Assembly: GCA_015179125.1 (NCBI GenBank) | Contig: WHVA01000047.1 | Location: 62,001 to 126,000, forward strand | DNA: 64,000 nucleotides | Reading direction: 5' to 3' | Origin: Gautieria morchelliformis | Taxonomy: Eukaryota > Basidiomycota > Agaricomycetes > Gomphales > Gomphaceae | Shown here: one piece after another, positions 51,271 through 63,300 of the stretch | Numbering within the stretch: position 1 is the first letter of the stretch | Layout of the letters: every line of letters begins with the position of its first letter | Made by a program: the position numbers and the translations under genes | The notes under the pieces: model-generated | Databases searched by the model: none | What the model was told of the DNA's origin: nothing | Seen by the model: the letters and a program-made list of their open reading frames with translations, nothing else

Positions 51271-53036
51271 ATGGACTCGTTCACGGATGTCAGTCTGCTT
51301 AGAACATTCTCTTTCGCTACGTAGACTTTTCTCATCTAGATTTTTTTTCTTCACTAGCAAGATTCCCTGGACTTCCTGAACAAAGAGTGGCTCGTTAAAA
51401 TTGACAACGCCACGTCTCATCCTCTTTGTCGGCTGTCTTTCATTCATCGACTGTTCATTCGATAACCAAAAAAAAATTCATCCAACAGAAGTTCTTGAGC
51501 TCCACTGAGGGGCGTTGTTCAATATTGATCACTGATACCGCTAATGTGTGGTTCGAAGGTCTGTTAATGGAACGCCTTGTCTTTGTTTCTTCAGAATGGA
51601 AGCTGAAATATACGAAGCCCTTGATTCTAAACAGCTGGCAAGACGCTGGCGCCAGTTGAACCAGAGCCCTGAGCCTTCTGTGGATAACCCCCAGGAGCTC
51701 GCGTGGCGTGCGAGGACATCCAAAAGGCTTTCTTCTATTCACACTCTGAAGTCCATCCAGGAGTGTGTCTTTTTCATCGAAGACTCACGCGACGCGGTAA
51801 ATCCTCCATCTCAACTCGCTGTAATTATATTGTGAATTCTCAATTGACGAACGCCTCAAAATCTAGGATCTAAGCTTTGAGCTACAAGCCTCCGGCTGCA
51901 AATGGCGATGGGATTCTTATTTACTTGGACCCAAGACATCTGCGAAAATACTTTCAAGGCACTTAATTTTTCCCTTGCTTAGTGTCACCCACCTGGCTTT
52001 TTCGTCGGCTGATCCAGTGTGCGAGCTCACATTGGAAGACCTCCAGCAGGTAGGCACCTCATAGATTCAATCGTCAAGAAGTTCTATATGTCATTGAAAA
52101 TATCACAGGCTGTGGACAAGGTAGCCAAAACAGGACGCCGCGCGCGAGATGTACACGTGCGGCAAACCATGTCCCGTCCGCGTATCGCATCTACATTAGC
52201 CCGAATGACGGCAATGTTTAATTTTGTAGAAACGATACGTGAGCTCTTATGTCCCTCGCCGCAACGCTTGGATCTCATCAGCGTTTACGCGCACAAACAC
52301 GTCTCATTTTTTCAATCAGCTCCCATTATCTCTGATGTGACAGAGGAAAGCGATGTCAGCATGGATGTAACAGGGGTACACTTGTCTGATGAGCACATAC
52401 ATCCCAGTCTGAATGCCTCCTCATCGTCCGGCACTCAAATTCAGCACGAGGTACGTCGCAGGCACATCCACGCCTTGTCATTTCCGCTCATTGCCACCTC
52501 ATTCGTGCGTTGAATTGGCATCATCGTAGCCAGGGCATTCGACATACGAAAACGACTCTTCATCTCCTAGCGCCCTCATCAACACTGTAGACCCTTTACT
52601 CTCCGCCAGGCCCGATTCGGCGTCGCGGCAGAAGCAGAAGCAGAACACGGGGAAAACAGAAAGGGCAATGCCAGTACTTGAGCCCTCCTCAGCCACAGAG
52701 CCCGAGTCCGGCGATGAGGCACCCGTCACCGTAGGTACATCTCAAACTCTCCATAGCAATGCAGGAGGGTCAGGGTCAGGGCACGACAAGCAGGTCGGCC
52801 CGTCGTCACGAGCCTCCAGCTCACGATCCGTGGTGCAAGCAGACTCATCTTCTGACTCGTCGCAACCTCGGCGCGCCTCTAAGAAGGCGAAGCTGAAAGT
52901 CGTGCCCGAGGATTCTGATATAAGTGGAAATGAAGCGAATCGCGGGGTCGCTGCAAGGCCTACGAGTCGTCCACCCAGTGCGGTACGGGGGACAAGCGTG
53001 AGACAGCCGATAAAACGCGGGGGCAGGAGGTTCTAA
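51271..53036 (+). CDS. XLF/Nej1-like non-homologous end-joining factor
   Basis: A multi-exon gene. Tentative exon 1 is only 18 bases (MDSFTD, 51,271-51,288). Exon 2 (from 51,358) gives FLNKEWLVKIDNATSHPL. The next gives CSILITDTANVWFEG, then LARRWRQLNQSPEP (from about 51,600). A 51,868-52,046 exon gives DLSFELQASGCKWRWDSYLL and SVTHLAFSSADPVCELTLED. Then comes AVDKVAKTGRRARDVHVRQT with a helical stalk (52,110-52,450), and the last exon (52,532-53,036) is a Ser-rich tail ending KRGGRRF. Head domain, coiled stalk, disordered tail and basic-aromatic C-terminus match XLF; the tail would bind Ku. The role is bridging DNA ends with the ligase IV complex in the nucleus. Exact donors at 51,434 and about 51,560 are uncertain. 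Confidence 0.72.
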
Positions 53037-53582
53037 TGGACACGTATAGCGGGAGACTGTCTGGCACTGCTCAGCTTGATTTGGTGGTTTTTGCATGTGA
53101 CTTCATCACTGCCGCCAGAGCGCTCCCATATATAGGATTGCGGCTAAACGTTCACATAGCCTCGGACGGTTCCGGGTAACTTACATCTGGCAAAAGGCTG
53201 GTACTTAGCCTAGGGTATCATGTATGCCGTACAGTTGATGCTACTTCATAGTGATCACGACTTGCCAGTGATCTACGTTTATGTCCAGTTTGGACGGTCA
53301 GAACCCGAGCGATTCGAGACTGAATCAAACAAAGTGCATGGCAGTCTACATGCAACCAGAATACCTGGGAAGCTCCACGAGTTGAGATTATTATTCTAAT
53401 TCTATTCCGTTATTACACATCGCTGACTCCAACAAATTAAATATACATGCTCGGCAGTAGCAGCAAAAACAATCGACTATTAACAGCGATGATAATGGTA
53501 CAGCTATGACGTTGATTCCTTGAATGTTAGGATGAGGCGCTCCGTGCATAAGAGTTACGTTCAAGTTAATTCTGGATACTTG
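53037..53582. other. Intergenic region, no gene seen
   Basis: Between the XLF-like gene and the Cys-rich gene, which converge. It presumably contains both 3' ends. No repeats or further frames of note. Confidence 0.6.
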
Positions 53583-53970
53583 TTAGTATAATCGACGGCC
53601 ACGATTAGCTTCTTCAGCTTCTTCAGCTGCTTCATATTCAGCCTGTTCCAAGCATTCGTCACACTTCGTCTGCAAATAATTCTGCACGAGGCGTCGGTCA
53701 GTGTACACCTGGTTCAAATGAATTTTCTGAGCTTCAGACAAAGAAATAATGAAGGGATGGGCATACTTGCGTGCAGTAACAAGTTTTTGCCGTTTTATGC
53801 ATATGCGCAACGCTCTTGGCGCAGGTGGGTTTATTGCAATCGACGACCCTGCCCGTGTAGAACAGGCGCTTATAACAACCACATCCTCGATAGAAGTCGC
53901 CCTGGTGTCTGTTAGTGAAACGGTACAAACAACATGTCTGGGCTAAGACTGACTTTGCTGGAAGTAAAAG
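53583..53970 (-). CDS. Small Cys-rich protein of a basidiomycete-specific family
   Basis: An exon around 53,950-53,788 encodes CGCYKRLFYTGRVVDCNKPT followed by CAKSVAHMHKT and CYC. A GTATGC donor and CTCAG acceptor link it to a last exon (about 53,743-53,583) with RLVQNYLQTKCDECLEQAEY and an acidic tail ending NRGRRLY. The spacing of Cys and His (G-C-x-YK-x-(L/F)-YTGR-x4-C-x5-C-x6-H-x-HKT-x3-C-x-C) recalls a widespread basidiomycete family of unknown function with putative metal-binding Cys. The start exon is not certain; MCIADW at about 54,035 is one candidate. Confidence 0.55.
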
Positions 53971-54825
53971 CGTCAAGTCAGCGACCTAAGTGCAAGATAC
54001 GGTAAGGATAAACTCACCAATCAGCAATACACATTGTTAGCTGTGGTTGTTTCCGTGGTCGTTCAATTTGAGAGTTGTGGCTTCGTGGTAATTCAACGAG
54101 TAGGCAAGCATGCACAGGGTGTAATGAAGGAAGGGTGGATAGCCAAGTTGTGGTGAGGTCAAAAGGTGGAAATATGTGCAAGCTGTCGACACGCAAACTT
54201 TAAAAGCTTCATGAGTGATAGGGAACGAAAGGAGGCTCTGCCTCGGCAGTAAGGCTGAAATGGTGTCCACGGCGAACAACAACCCGTCGGAAATAACCGG
54301 AGTTAATTCTTGTTGCAGTCTAGTGAACTAGCAGCCAAGAAGACGCAAATCCGGGTAACAACATAGCAAGGAACTCCTATAAGCCCCGCAAAGGCGTGCC
54401 ACCTCATCTTTCACAGCCTGGTTCCATACTACCTCCTCAGGTTAAGTAGTAAGTACTGCCACGGCATGAATGCCTACCCCCATTCTGACATCTTGTCTAA
54501 AGGCATAGCATTAATAGGATCCTGCTAACTTCCAATCCTAGCGCAGAGTATGACATGGGTCGATCTGTGGGACTGCGTTATAATAACAAGTTTGGACACT
54601 ACTACAGTATCGAAAACCTTCAAGTTTTGCGCGCAGCTTGACATCGAGAAACAAACAGATGCAACCAGTCCATTACGTGGTCTAACGTGGCATAGCCTAA
54701 ACCCAGCTGTGTCTTTATCACAAAAGCCAGTTAGCCCAATCTGGGATGGTCTGCTCCTTTTCGTCCCGCACTTCACTTCTTAGAATATCCTCTACTTATC
54801 TCTGCCACAGCCAGCAGCTTATCGA
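53971..54825. other. Region upstream of two divergent genes
   Basis: It may hold the first exon of the Cys-rich gene (minus strand) and the promoter of the possible gene starting near 54,826 (plus strand). Frames at 54,037-54,282 (minus) and 54,550-54,783 (plus) have no recognised domain. Confidence 0.4.
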
Positions 54826-57210
54826 TGGAGATCGCTACGGCTGATAAACATCAATACGAGGATGATTCCTTGGCGGGTTCCTTACCTTATGGCCTACAAA
54901 GATCAAATTTTCGCCCCCGTCTCCTCAGGGCGTGCTATCCTGAGTCTACGGCGTTTGATTCGCCACTCGTTACATAATGCCAGGACATGCCACCTAGAGC
55001 ATAAGTATACCGGTACTCTCGACGGTTGTGCTCTCCAGGATTCAACGCCCATTTGGCTTGGAGTCCGAGTAACAGGGCACAGGACTCTTCCACCTACGGA
55101 TTTTTGGCAAGAAGTTACAAGTCATCTTGAAAAAAGCTAACTCAGCTCAGTGGACAGATATTGATTGGACAGCACGAGTGATTGCATCTCGGCATTACTT
55201 CGTCTATTGGAAACCTACGTTGGCTGTGATGACATCGCTCTCTGTCGTTCCAAAGGTACTCCGAAGCTCAGACCCTACTAACCCTAGCAGGTTTATCTTC
55301 GGCGTGAGCTTTCGATGTCTACACCACTATCCCCCGGCTTCTGGCCTGCCGTGGCGGATGCTCTACCGTATTAGATTTGAGGTTCTTATTTCCAATAATA
55401 TCGAAAGGTGCAGATGCTTGATGACATACGGCATGTCTTGAACGGATCGATGACATGCCTGCCAGAAGTTACAGATACCCATGTGATACTGGTCAAGCAG
55501 CGATCATATCGAGGGTAGGTCAATCAACTGGTTCTCTGGTGTCAGTTCTGGGCTTTGCTCTTGCACATTACCACTGCTGTGGTCCATACTGGGCAAGCTC
55601 CCCGACAGGCTGTGCTACTGTGGTGTGTCCGGGCCAACCGTTCACCCTCTGTACTCGGAAAGGCGTTCGAGTAGCGCGGGGTTAATTCTGCACCTTCCAG
55701 TCGAGAACCCACGTCTTCTTGATATCGGATTGAAATCCCAGTCATGAGTCCACTTCTACAAGCCTCTTCTAGGCCTTATGTTCCTGTGACTTTGCTGCGC
55801 GTCATGTTGGAAGGTAGCTGCGCATGAGAATGGCTTCCTTGCCAATCCCCCCGCGTCTCGTGGTCTGTGCGGTTAATGGCTTACCATCGTCTTCCTGGGT
55901 CCAGCTTCCCAATGCCGTAATACCACACTCACACAATGACTGGACAAGCTGACGTGTGAAGCAGCACGTCGCATATACGTCGCATATCAAGTACGCGAAA
56001 TACACGAAATATGATTGATTGGCTAATCCGACATAACGCGTCAACATGCCTATCGCGTCCTCCATCCCTACCATAGCCTACTAGAAAATTTAATCCACAC
56101 GCCGTGTTTCTTCCTTTCCATCATTAGATATGATGTATACCTATATGCGTATGTTTCAGTTATCTGTCCTAATCATTCCGGCAATTGCGTGTGAAGGCCA
56201 GTGCATAGTGGGCATTACTCACGTACGTGTCGCCCAACTCAAGGTCAGACCATCGACCTCATCAGGCACTCCTAGGCGTTTGTGGGCAATTACACCACGC
56301 CTGTTCACAATGTTTTTATCGAGGCGGTTAGAACATCCCGTTTTCAGGCACAACTCTCATGCTTATCCGGCTGCTACTGATAGGCCAACAAGATTTCACA
56401 TCACATCCTCCACTCCCGAAGTTCACCGACGGCGTACAAACTGATGGAGCCACTTCGCAGCTCCTACCAAAACAATGCTTATAATGCTATGGAGAAGGCG
56501 ATTTTCCCCAGTTATTTTCATGGCAGTGAGCATCAATTTCGACCTCACGCCAAGGACTCAACCTCATATAGGTCTCTCGCAGAATGTCAGGTGAACGGTG
56601 CTGATCCCGTAGGTTGTCCAAACCCGGACTGCCCTGTGTACGCATCGCCTGAAATTACAGGCTATCATCTGCTAATATATGTAATCTCTAGTGTATGTGG
56701 GACCCCAGGATCCCTCGTAAGAATTGCATGCTCTGTAAAAATAGCTCGTGACATTCTGTCTGACGTCGCTTTCTACGAAAGGTTCACTTCTACGCCGTTC
56801 TGCAGCAGATCGCTTTCAACGTGACTGCGTCTAGCCTGCTGGAGCTTTGCAAGCCCTCCAGCAGCGCCTATCAGGCATTCCAGACTGCCATTCTACACGA
56901 GCTTCGTACCGAATCACCATCTCGCCCTAGCCCAACCCGTCTTTGGAATCGTAGAATTACACGCCCAGACTTACGGGTGGCATTAGAGAAACGAAGAAAG
57001 AACGGAGAGGGCGTTTCTGGAGGAGATATCAAAGCACGCTTGAAGTCGGTTTGTCAGAGTATGGTTAAAGATTTAACCAGCCAGTGCCGTGGAAGTGGGA
57101 GGCTCTCGAAATGCAGTTGGGAACAGGAGATGAAAGTAAGTTCGAGGAATAATCCTATCCAATCGCTCTCTAACAAAACACTGCAGGCTTTTATACTTTC
57201 TTTTCCTTAA
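54826..57210 (+). CDS. Probable multi-exon gene of unknown function
   Basis: Protein-like exons occur in order on the plus strand: MEIATADKHQYEDDSLAGSL (54,826), ALLRLLETYVGCDDIALCRS (about 55,190), VYLRRELSMSTPLSPGFW (about 55,290), YRKVQMLDDIRHVLNGSMTC (about 55,400), LILHLPVENPRLLDIGLKS (about 55,690), and a final exon with QIAFNVTASSLLELCKPSSS and AYQAFQTAILHELRTE (56,805-57,000). Short introns with GT-AG ends can be placed between several of these, but I could not build one consistent model. I do not recognise the protein. It could also be two adjacent genes. It converges with the HEATR5-like gene, whose stop lies about 180 bases further. Confidence 0.35.
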
Positions 57211-57392
57211 CATGTGTGTAGGCAAAGGTCGTTTTGTATCACTAGCGATCCCAATTCATTATTTCGAGGCCACGTCTGCTGTGACTCGTAAACACGTGAC
57301 GTCACGCGAGATTTGATCACGTGTGGTCAGACGGCTATACACGGGTGAAAGTGGCACAAACAGAATAATAAATTAATGGGTATGAATGTAGT

Positions 57393-60300
57393 TCAGAATG
57401 ACCTCAGGGATATCTGAGGCTTCGAGGCGGCTGCTTGCGTACTCGTTTTGCTGGCGCCTACAGCTTGGCGGATAGAAGCCTCCAAGGTGTCACGCACGTC
57501 CTGTTCAAGTTTCCCTGCAGCTTCTTTGAATGCAGCAGGCGCACCCGTTGCAAATCCAAGAAGATGTGTCACAGCTTGCATGTGTATGGGAGGGGATGGA
57601 GACCTGGATGGATCAAGAAGCAGCGCCAATGTCGGAAGAAGAATACAGAGAAGGGCTGGTCCTGGATAATGACATCAGATTCGGCGAAAGTTCACTAATG
57701 CGCTCAAACATACGAGATATTTCGGGTACCGCCCATAGGAACGTCGAGAAAGCTTTGAGTATTTCTTCTATCGCCGGACCGTGTATTCTCTGTGCTTCAG
57801 GCTCATCCACCAAAGCAGCTACGCTTGCGACATAAGTAATCATTCCTGGCACCAATAGCTTGATGCATTGCTGTAATAGTTGGCTACCAGCAGAAGCCGC
57901 GGTGAATATGGTTTTCGCGCAATGGGCTGCCGTCAGACACAACTACGAGTTATAGGTCAGGCGGCGAAAGACGAAACGAACGAATGTACTGTACCTCTAG
58001 TGGTTCCAACAATTTTTGCGAGATGAGGAAGCAACAGTGCTCGACAACAGCTTGGCTTAGTGCCAGAGAAGGTGGCACAACGGTTAAGATTAAGACGGCT
58101 GCTAACAAGTTGTTCTTCACTTTGTTGGTGGAGGCTGGTCCAACGCGACCGCTAAAGAACATTCAGTTATTGATAGGCAAATTAGTTCACACCCCGTACC
58201 TCATTTCGTCAATATGAAGTAAACAAGCCGAGATTAACCCATGAACAAGTCGTCCATACTTCGAGTCGCTTCGACACAACTTGGCCTCTGATGGGGGCGC
58301 CAGCATAGCTTTCAGAGCAGGTAATGTCGGACCTGCAATGTCGAGCTCGCTATGTTCATCCTTAAGAAGTTCTTGGATGCAAGTTAGCACAGCTACTGAA
58401 CTAGCAACTCAGGACTTACCGGCGTATAGAGACACCGACACAGCGCGGATGTCCTCTTGGAGGCGTGGACCAAACGTTGAACCAATAATCGAGAACGCCT
58501 TGAAAGCTGTCACCAAGAGCCGAATGCGGTCGGCAAACATGTTACCCTCCACGACTGAAATGCGTATGGTGAGATAGCTATAAACGGAACGGATCAATAC
58601 TAACTTGCGATTGATGTCCTGGCACTAGGCAACGCATGTCGAAGAACATATGCACATATTCGAAGACAGTGCGTCAGGGGGGAATCGGGTGGAAATGACT
58701 TATTGTCTGCTTCCTCCCTGGATTATCGGATTGGGTGAAAAGGTGCGACGTAAGAGAGTGGAAGTGCGTACCTTGGAGTCAGACTAGACGATTGGCTATT
58801 AGCCAAAGCAGCGATTGCTTCTACTAGATGTATTTGAACGGCGGCTGTCTCGGTCATGGCCATGCGATAGCAAAGGCCACTGAACTCCCCAAATATCACC
58901 GAGTCCAGTATGGCATTGCCTGAGTACTCAGGGCGTACCAAGCTCTTGAGCGCTTTGAGTGCAGTGACAGCCGTCTCCCGAGAGGCACCGGTCGACGTGG
59001 AATCCGCGGAAGACGTTGCAAGTGCATCATATACAAGTCCAAACACGACAAAGAAGAAAGCCGTTGGCTCATTTCTCAGTGAAAGTGGCGCATTGGACGC
59101 AGATGTGGACGCCTTGCCGTCCATAGCAGCAAGAATATAGGGATCATTGGATTGCATGGCAGTGGCTACGGCCTTGAGTATCTTGAACCATGACTGATCA
59201 TAATACTATAATTCAAAGGTAAGGAAGATGGAATAGCAAAAAAAAAAAATTTTTGTTAGAGGAATCATACCGGTAATAGAGCCTCGCGGCCTAGGCCGAA
59301 ATAGGAAGAATCCAACCCAGCGGAGGTGCTTTCTTGGACAGCTTCAGAGTCTGCTCGAACGCTAGCATAATCACGTAGAGTTGCGATCCAGAGGGAGGCA
59401 AGAGTAGCACGATGCGGGCTGACGACATGTAGGAGGTATGGCTGATGGATTGTAGCAGTTTCCAGCTCGGCCCAAGCGGTAAGCGTGGATATACGGAGCA
59501 TGACAGATGCATTGGGACTAAGCTCCCCCACGTCACCGATCGATAACATCCCAGAGGCTGGCAAAAAATCTCAGAATCCAACGCATACCGTAAATCAATT
59601 TGACATACCAGTGGACTGCTCCAATGCAGACGTCAATAATTTTAGTATTCTGCCCATTTTCGACACATCTCGGACAACACCGCATCCCACGAACACTGCA
59701 CAAACTTCAACGGCGGAGGCAAGGATTTCTGGCGTCGAATCCGAAGAAAAAGCTGGCGTCAATGCAGCAGTGATGGGAGCCTGGTGTTGCTCCAAAAGCA
59801 ACGCATCTTCATAGTCTGGATCGGGCGACTTTGCAAATACCTGCGGGAAGATCAGTCTTTCACACCACAATAGCAACGTGAAGCCTGAACGTGCCTCTAT
59901 AACGTCCCTAAGAACGGTTAATCCCTCCACCCGGATTTCAGTCACGTAGGCCGCCGATGCGGTGAAAGCCATCTTAATAAGGTCAGGGACGCGAGATACC
60001 AGAAGGTTTGACTCTTGAAGATTTTGTTGCCTGGCAAAAGGTATGTCTAGATGTTCGCGCCTGTTCGAGCGCACGACAACGGTACAAATGTCGTGTATGC
60101 ATTGCAACGCAAACAGCTGTGTTTGCCAACGCGAGGTCAAATGCCCACCTTGAGGAATAGGGTCACCCACTCCTGCGAATGACTCGGCCTCATCGTCCTG
60201 CATGCCAGAACCAGCTTGCGCCGCAGCGTTTGTAGCCTGTTGAGAGGCGGTTGTGCGAGCCATGATCCTTTGACATAGATCTATCCAGGCCGACGGATTG

Positions 60301-63300
60301 TGGATCACTGTCTGGCGTAACCAACTTGAAATGATGCCTCGAACGCCTTCCGAAGCCGAAGCATCGTCCAGCATTCCAAACAAATCCTCCACCAACCTAT
60401 CGCCTCCAATCTTAGACATGGTGAGAGCGTCTCTTTGAACCATCTGGTACAGTGCGTTGATAGATGCCATCTTGAGCGGTCGTCGTGAGGAGGAGAGATG
60501 TGCACGCAATTTCCGAACGAGGTCGCGAATTTCGACCTGCTCTGGTGTAAATATCAAGAAGTGTTGGATGCATTTGATAGCCTCCACGCAAATGCCTTCC
60601 TCGGACTCGTGACCAAATTCCTCCACCAAGTCGAGAACCAATGTTCTTGTCGTTGCGGAATCCTGCAGTTCGGGGCCGAGCACTCCGATGACTGCATCGA
60701 TGATTTGGCAAACCACTTGATATGTTGGTAAGTCGCCGCTGATGTTGCTATTCGTCAAAGTGCCACCCTCTATTTCATGAGTGTCGAGCGTGTACAGCTT
60801 GAAAAGCATGCCGAGAGTGCTTGAGACGAATGGTGAATAGGCTAGACTGGCGGCAATGATAACTTGGCTTAGTGCACTGAGGGCCCAGAAATGTACCACC
60901 GGGTGTGGGTCATTGCCAAGAGACATGAGAAGGTTCACGGTCGTTTTGAGTAGTGGGCCTGCCGCCATGCCACCAACGTGACTATATATCGCCCCAAATG
61001 CCAAGGCACATCCAGCTCGCCCGTTTGGGTCGCGATTACTAACCACTTGGTCGACTAAAGTCTTCGTTTGGCTGGCCAGAAAGGGTGTTCCAGCAAGGCT
61101 GGCTAATCGACCGAGGGCTTCACTGCCTGCGGTCCGCAAAACAATGTCACCATCTAGGATGGCACCCTACGCGATGTTAAGCGACTTTGCAGATTATGCA
61201 TATTGACCTTACCATCAAAAAATCGGCAAGCCCTGTAGTCACTTGAGTATTACCGAGCGTGTCTCTTGCATGTCGAAAATGTGAGGTCGTGGCCGAGCGA
61301 AGAGCAAGCAGTACTGCGATGGTTGCGTTCACAAACACCGCCGCTTTCCTGCCAGTATTCCGTTCAAGTCTAGAAGACCGCACTGACTCGATGACTTGGG
61401 CAATGACTCGCGCTGAGGACTGGCTGTCTTGAATAGGAAGTAACGCTGCGAACAATTCAATGGCCGTGTCGGTCACAGACGTCACTGGCGGTGGTGGCTC
61501 TGGCCAGATGTGTGCAACTTCGGTCGCCCTAGACTGGCAGACAACGAGGGGATCGTGTTCACACGATCCAATCACGGGCTTAGCTATCTAAGATGGCGTC
61601 ACTGCCGTCAGTACATGGCTTGGTTCGGGCTGAGATAACAATTACCAAAATGTCGATAGACGTTTCGATGGTATCACGGTTCAGGGTATTCTTTTTCTCT
61701 GACTGGACATGAGCATCCGCTTCAGAACTCAACGGCTGTGTGACAACATCGATGCTTGTGACACCAGAGCCATAGCCGTCGGCTGAATGCCAGACAGACG
61801 TGAAGGTACCGGAAGAAGTCGCGATTGCAGCCTGAACAGAGGACCCGGTGTAGCCGTCAGGACTTGCAAACTGTGACACTACAGACTGCAACAATGTGCT
61901 TTGCATGGATTCCGTCAGAGTGGAAAACCCAAGCGCGCCAAAACACTCGTAGACACGGCGGCGAAGTAACGCCTCTCGCGTGGGGAGGTCGATATACCGA
62001 GAACCTCCAAAAGAGATGGCGCCATCTTGTTGCTCATCAACTTTCTGCGCCACGAATGCATTGGCAAATAGAAGCGCGTTGCTCAACAGAGAGGCGATAC
62101 GGCGTGCAACATCCAGCGTGATTAACACCGGAGAGTTATGGCGTAAGAAAGATAAGATGGCACCCAAGGCACACTCCCGCACGTGTAAAAGGAACATCCA
62201 CTCTTGTGGGCTGCGTGCGATGTTCGTGGTCGTGTCTTTGCTTGTAGGTTTGGGCAGGGCATTTCTCCAGAGAACGAGCAACTGCGGGAGATGGGACCGT
62301 ACAAAGTTGGGTCCGAGTGTCATTATAGAGGCGATGCAGGTCCAGGCAACTTCGACCTCTATTCCGGCAACTTTAACATCGTGGTCACCTGCCCTCTTGA
62401 GAAGCTGGATGGCCATGTCAAGTACCTTGGCACTGATGTCATACGAGACATATAGCGGTCGCTCAGGAATGACAGTAAACAGGGCAGAAAGTCCGTAAGC
62501 ATGCCCTAAAGCACGTTGGTCGATATTAGCAGGTGCTGCTGGAGTGGATAGGGTAGATATATCTCTCTGCAGCATCTCCATGACGGTGAGCACAATTTTG
62601 GGTAAACGCAAAGGGGTCGAGCGACAGAAACATCGCAGAGTCCAGGCCGCGCTGATCCGCGTCGAATGGTTAGGGTGGGCAAGGAGATCTACCAACGGAG
62701 CGGAAAGTGCATCCTATAGTCTAGTGAGGTGGTTTCAGATGTGAGAGTACCTAATGTGAAAACGTACTTGAACAGGCGGCGGCGCATTGCCCAACTGCTG
62801 AAGGAGTCCAGCTATTTCTTTCAGGACCACAACGAGGGTGAGAGGACTTGGGGAGATCTGGCCAGGCATCAAAGCAGGCCACTTTTTCAGGTAAGAATTA
62901 GACAGCTCGCGAATAGCCCCTATCTGGCCTGGTTCGCTGAGCATACGAGTTCCGATAAGGTCCCTTAAAAGGACCTCGACCAGTTTGCGGACCAAGAGCT
63001 TCTCGTATCGGGTCAATGAAGACCGAGGCGTTTGAACAACCTCGTACATCAAATTTCTGACGATGAGGGGGTAGTTACTTTCCACGAAAGCTGAACCCAA
63101 GGTCGTAAAAAGTGTTGCATAAAAGCTTATAATGCCAATGCGCATTTTGCGGGTGGAGGTCGTCTTGTTGAATTGGGACGAGAGCTGAAGCAACATATTT
63201 TCGACAGGTAGAATCGTCGTTGGCGCCCCATTGGACGGTGGTGGAATCGGTGATTCGTCTTGTTCGTCCCCGTCCTGGTCTTTCTTGTTGCCACCTTTCT

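Noticed and set aside
3521-53036. A DNA-repair gene cluster (resolvase plus XLF-like factor)
   Set aside because: The two genes lie ~45 kb apart with unrelated genes and many transposons between them; co-occurrence is probably chance.
59241-59256. A-run followed by T-run inside the HEATR5-like gene
   Set aside because: It lies in an intron and is a simple homopolymer, with no sign of a processed insertion.
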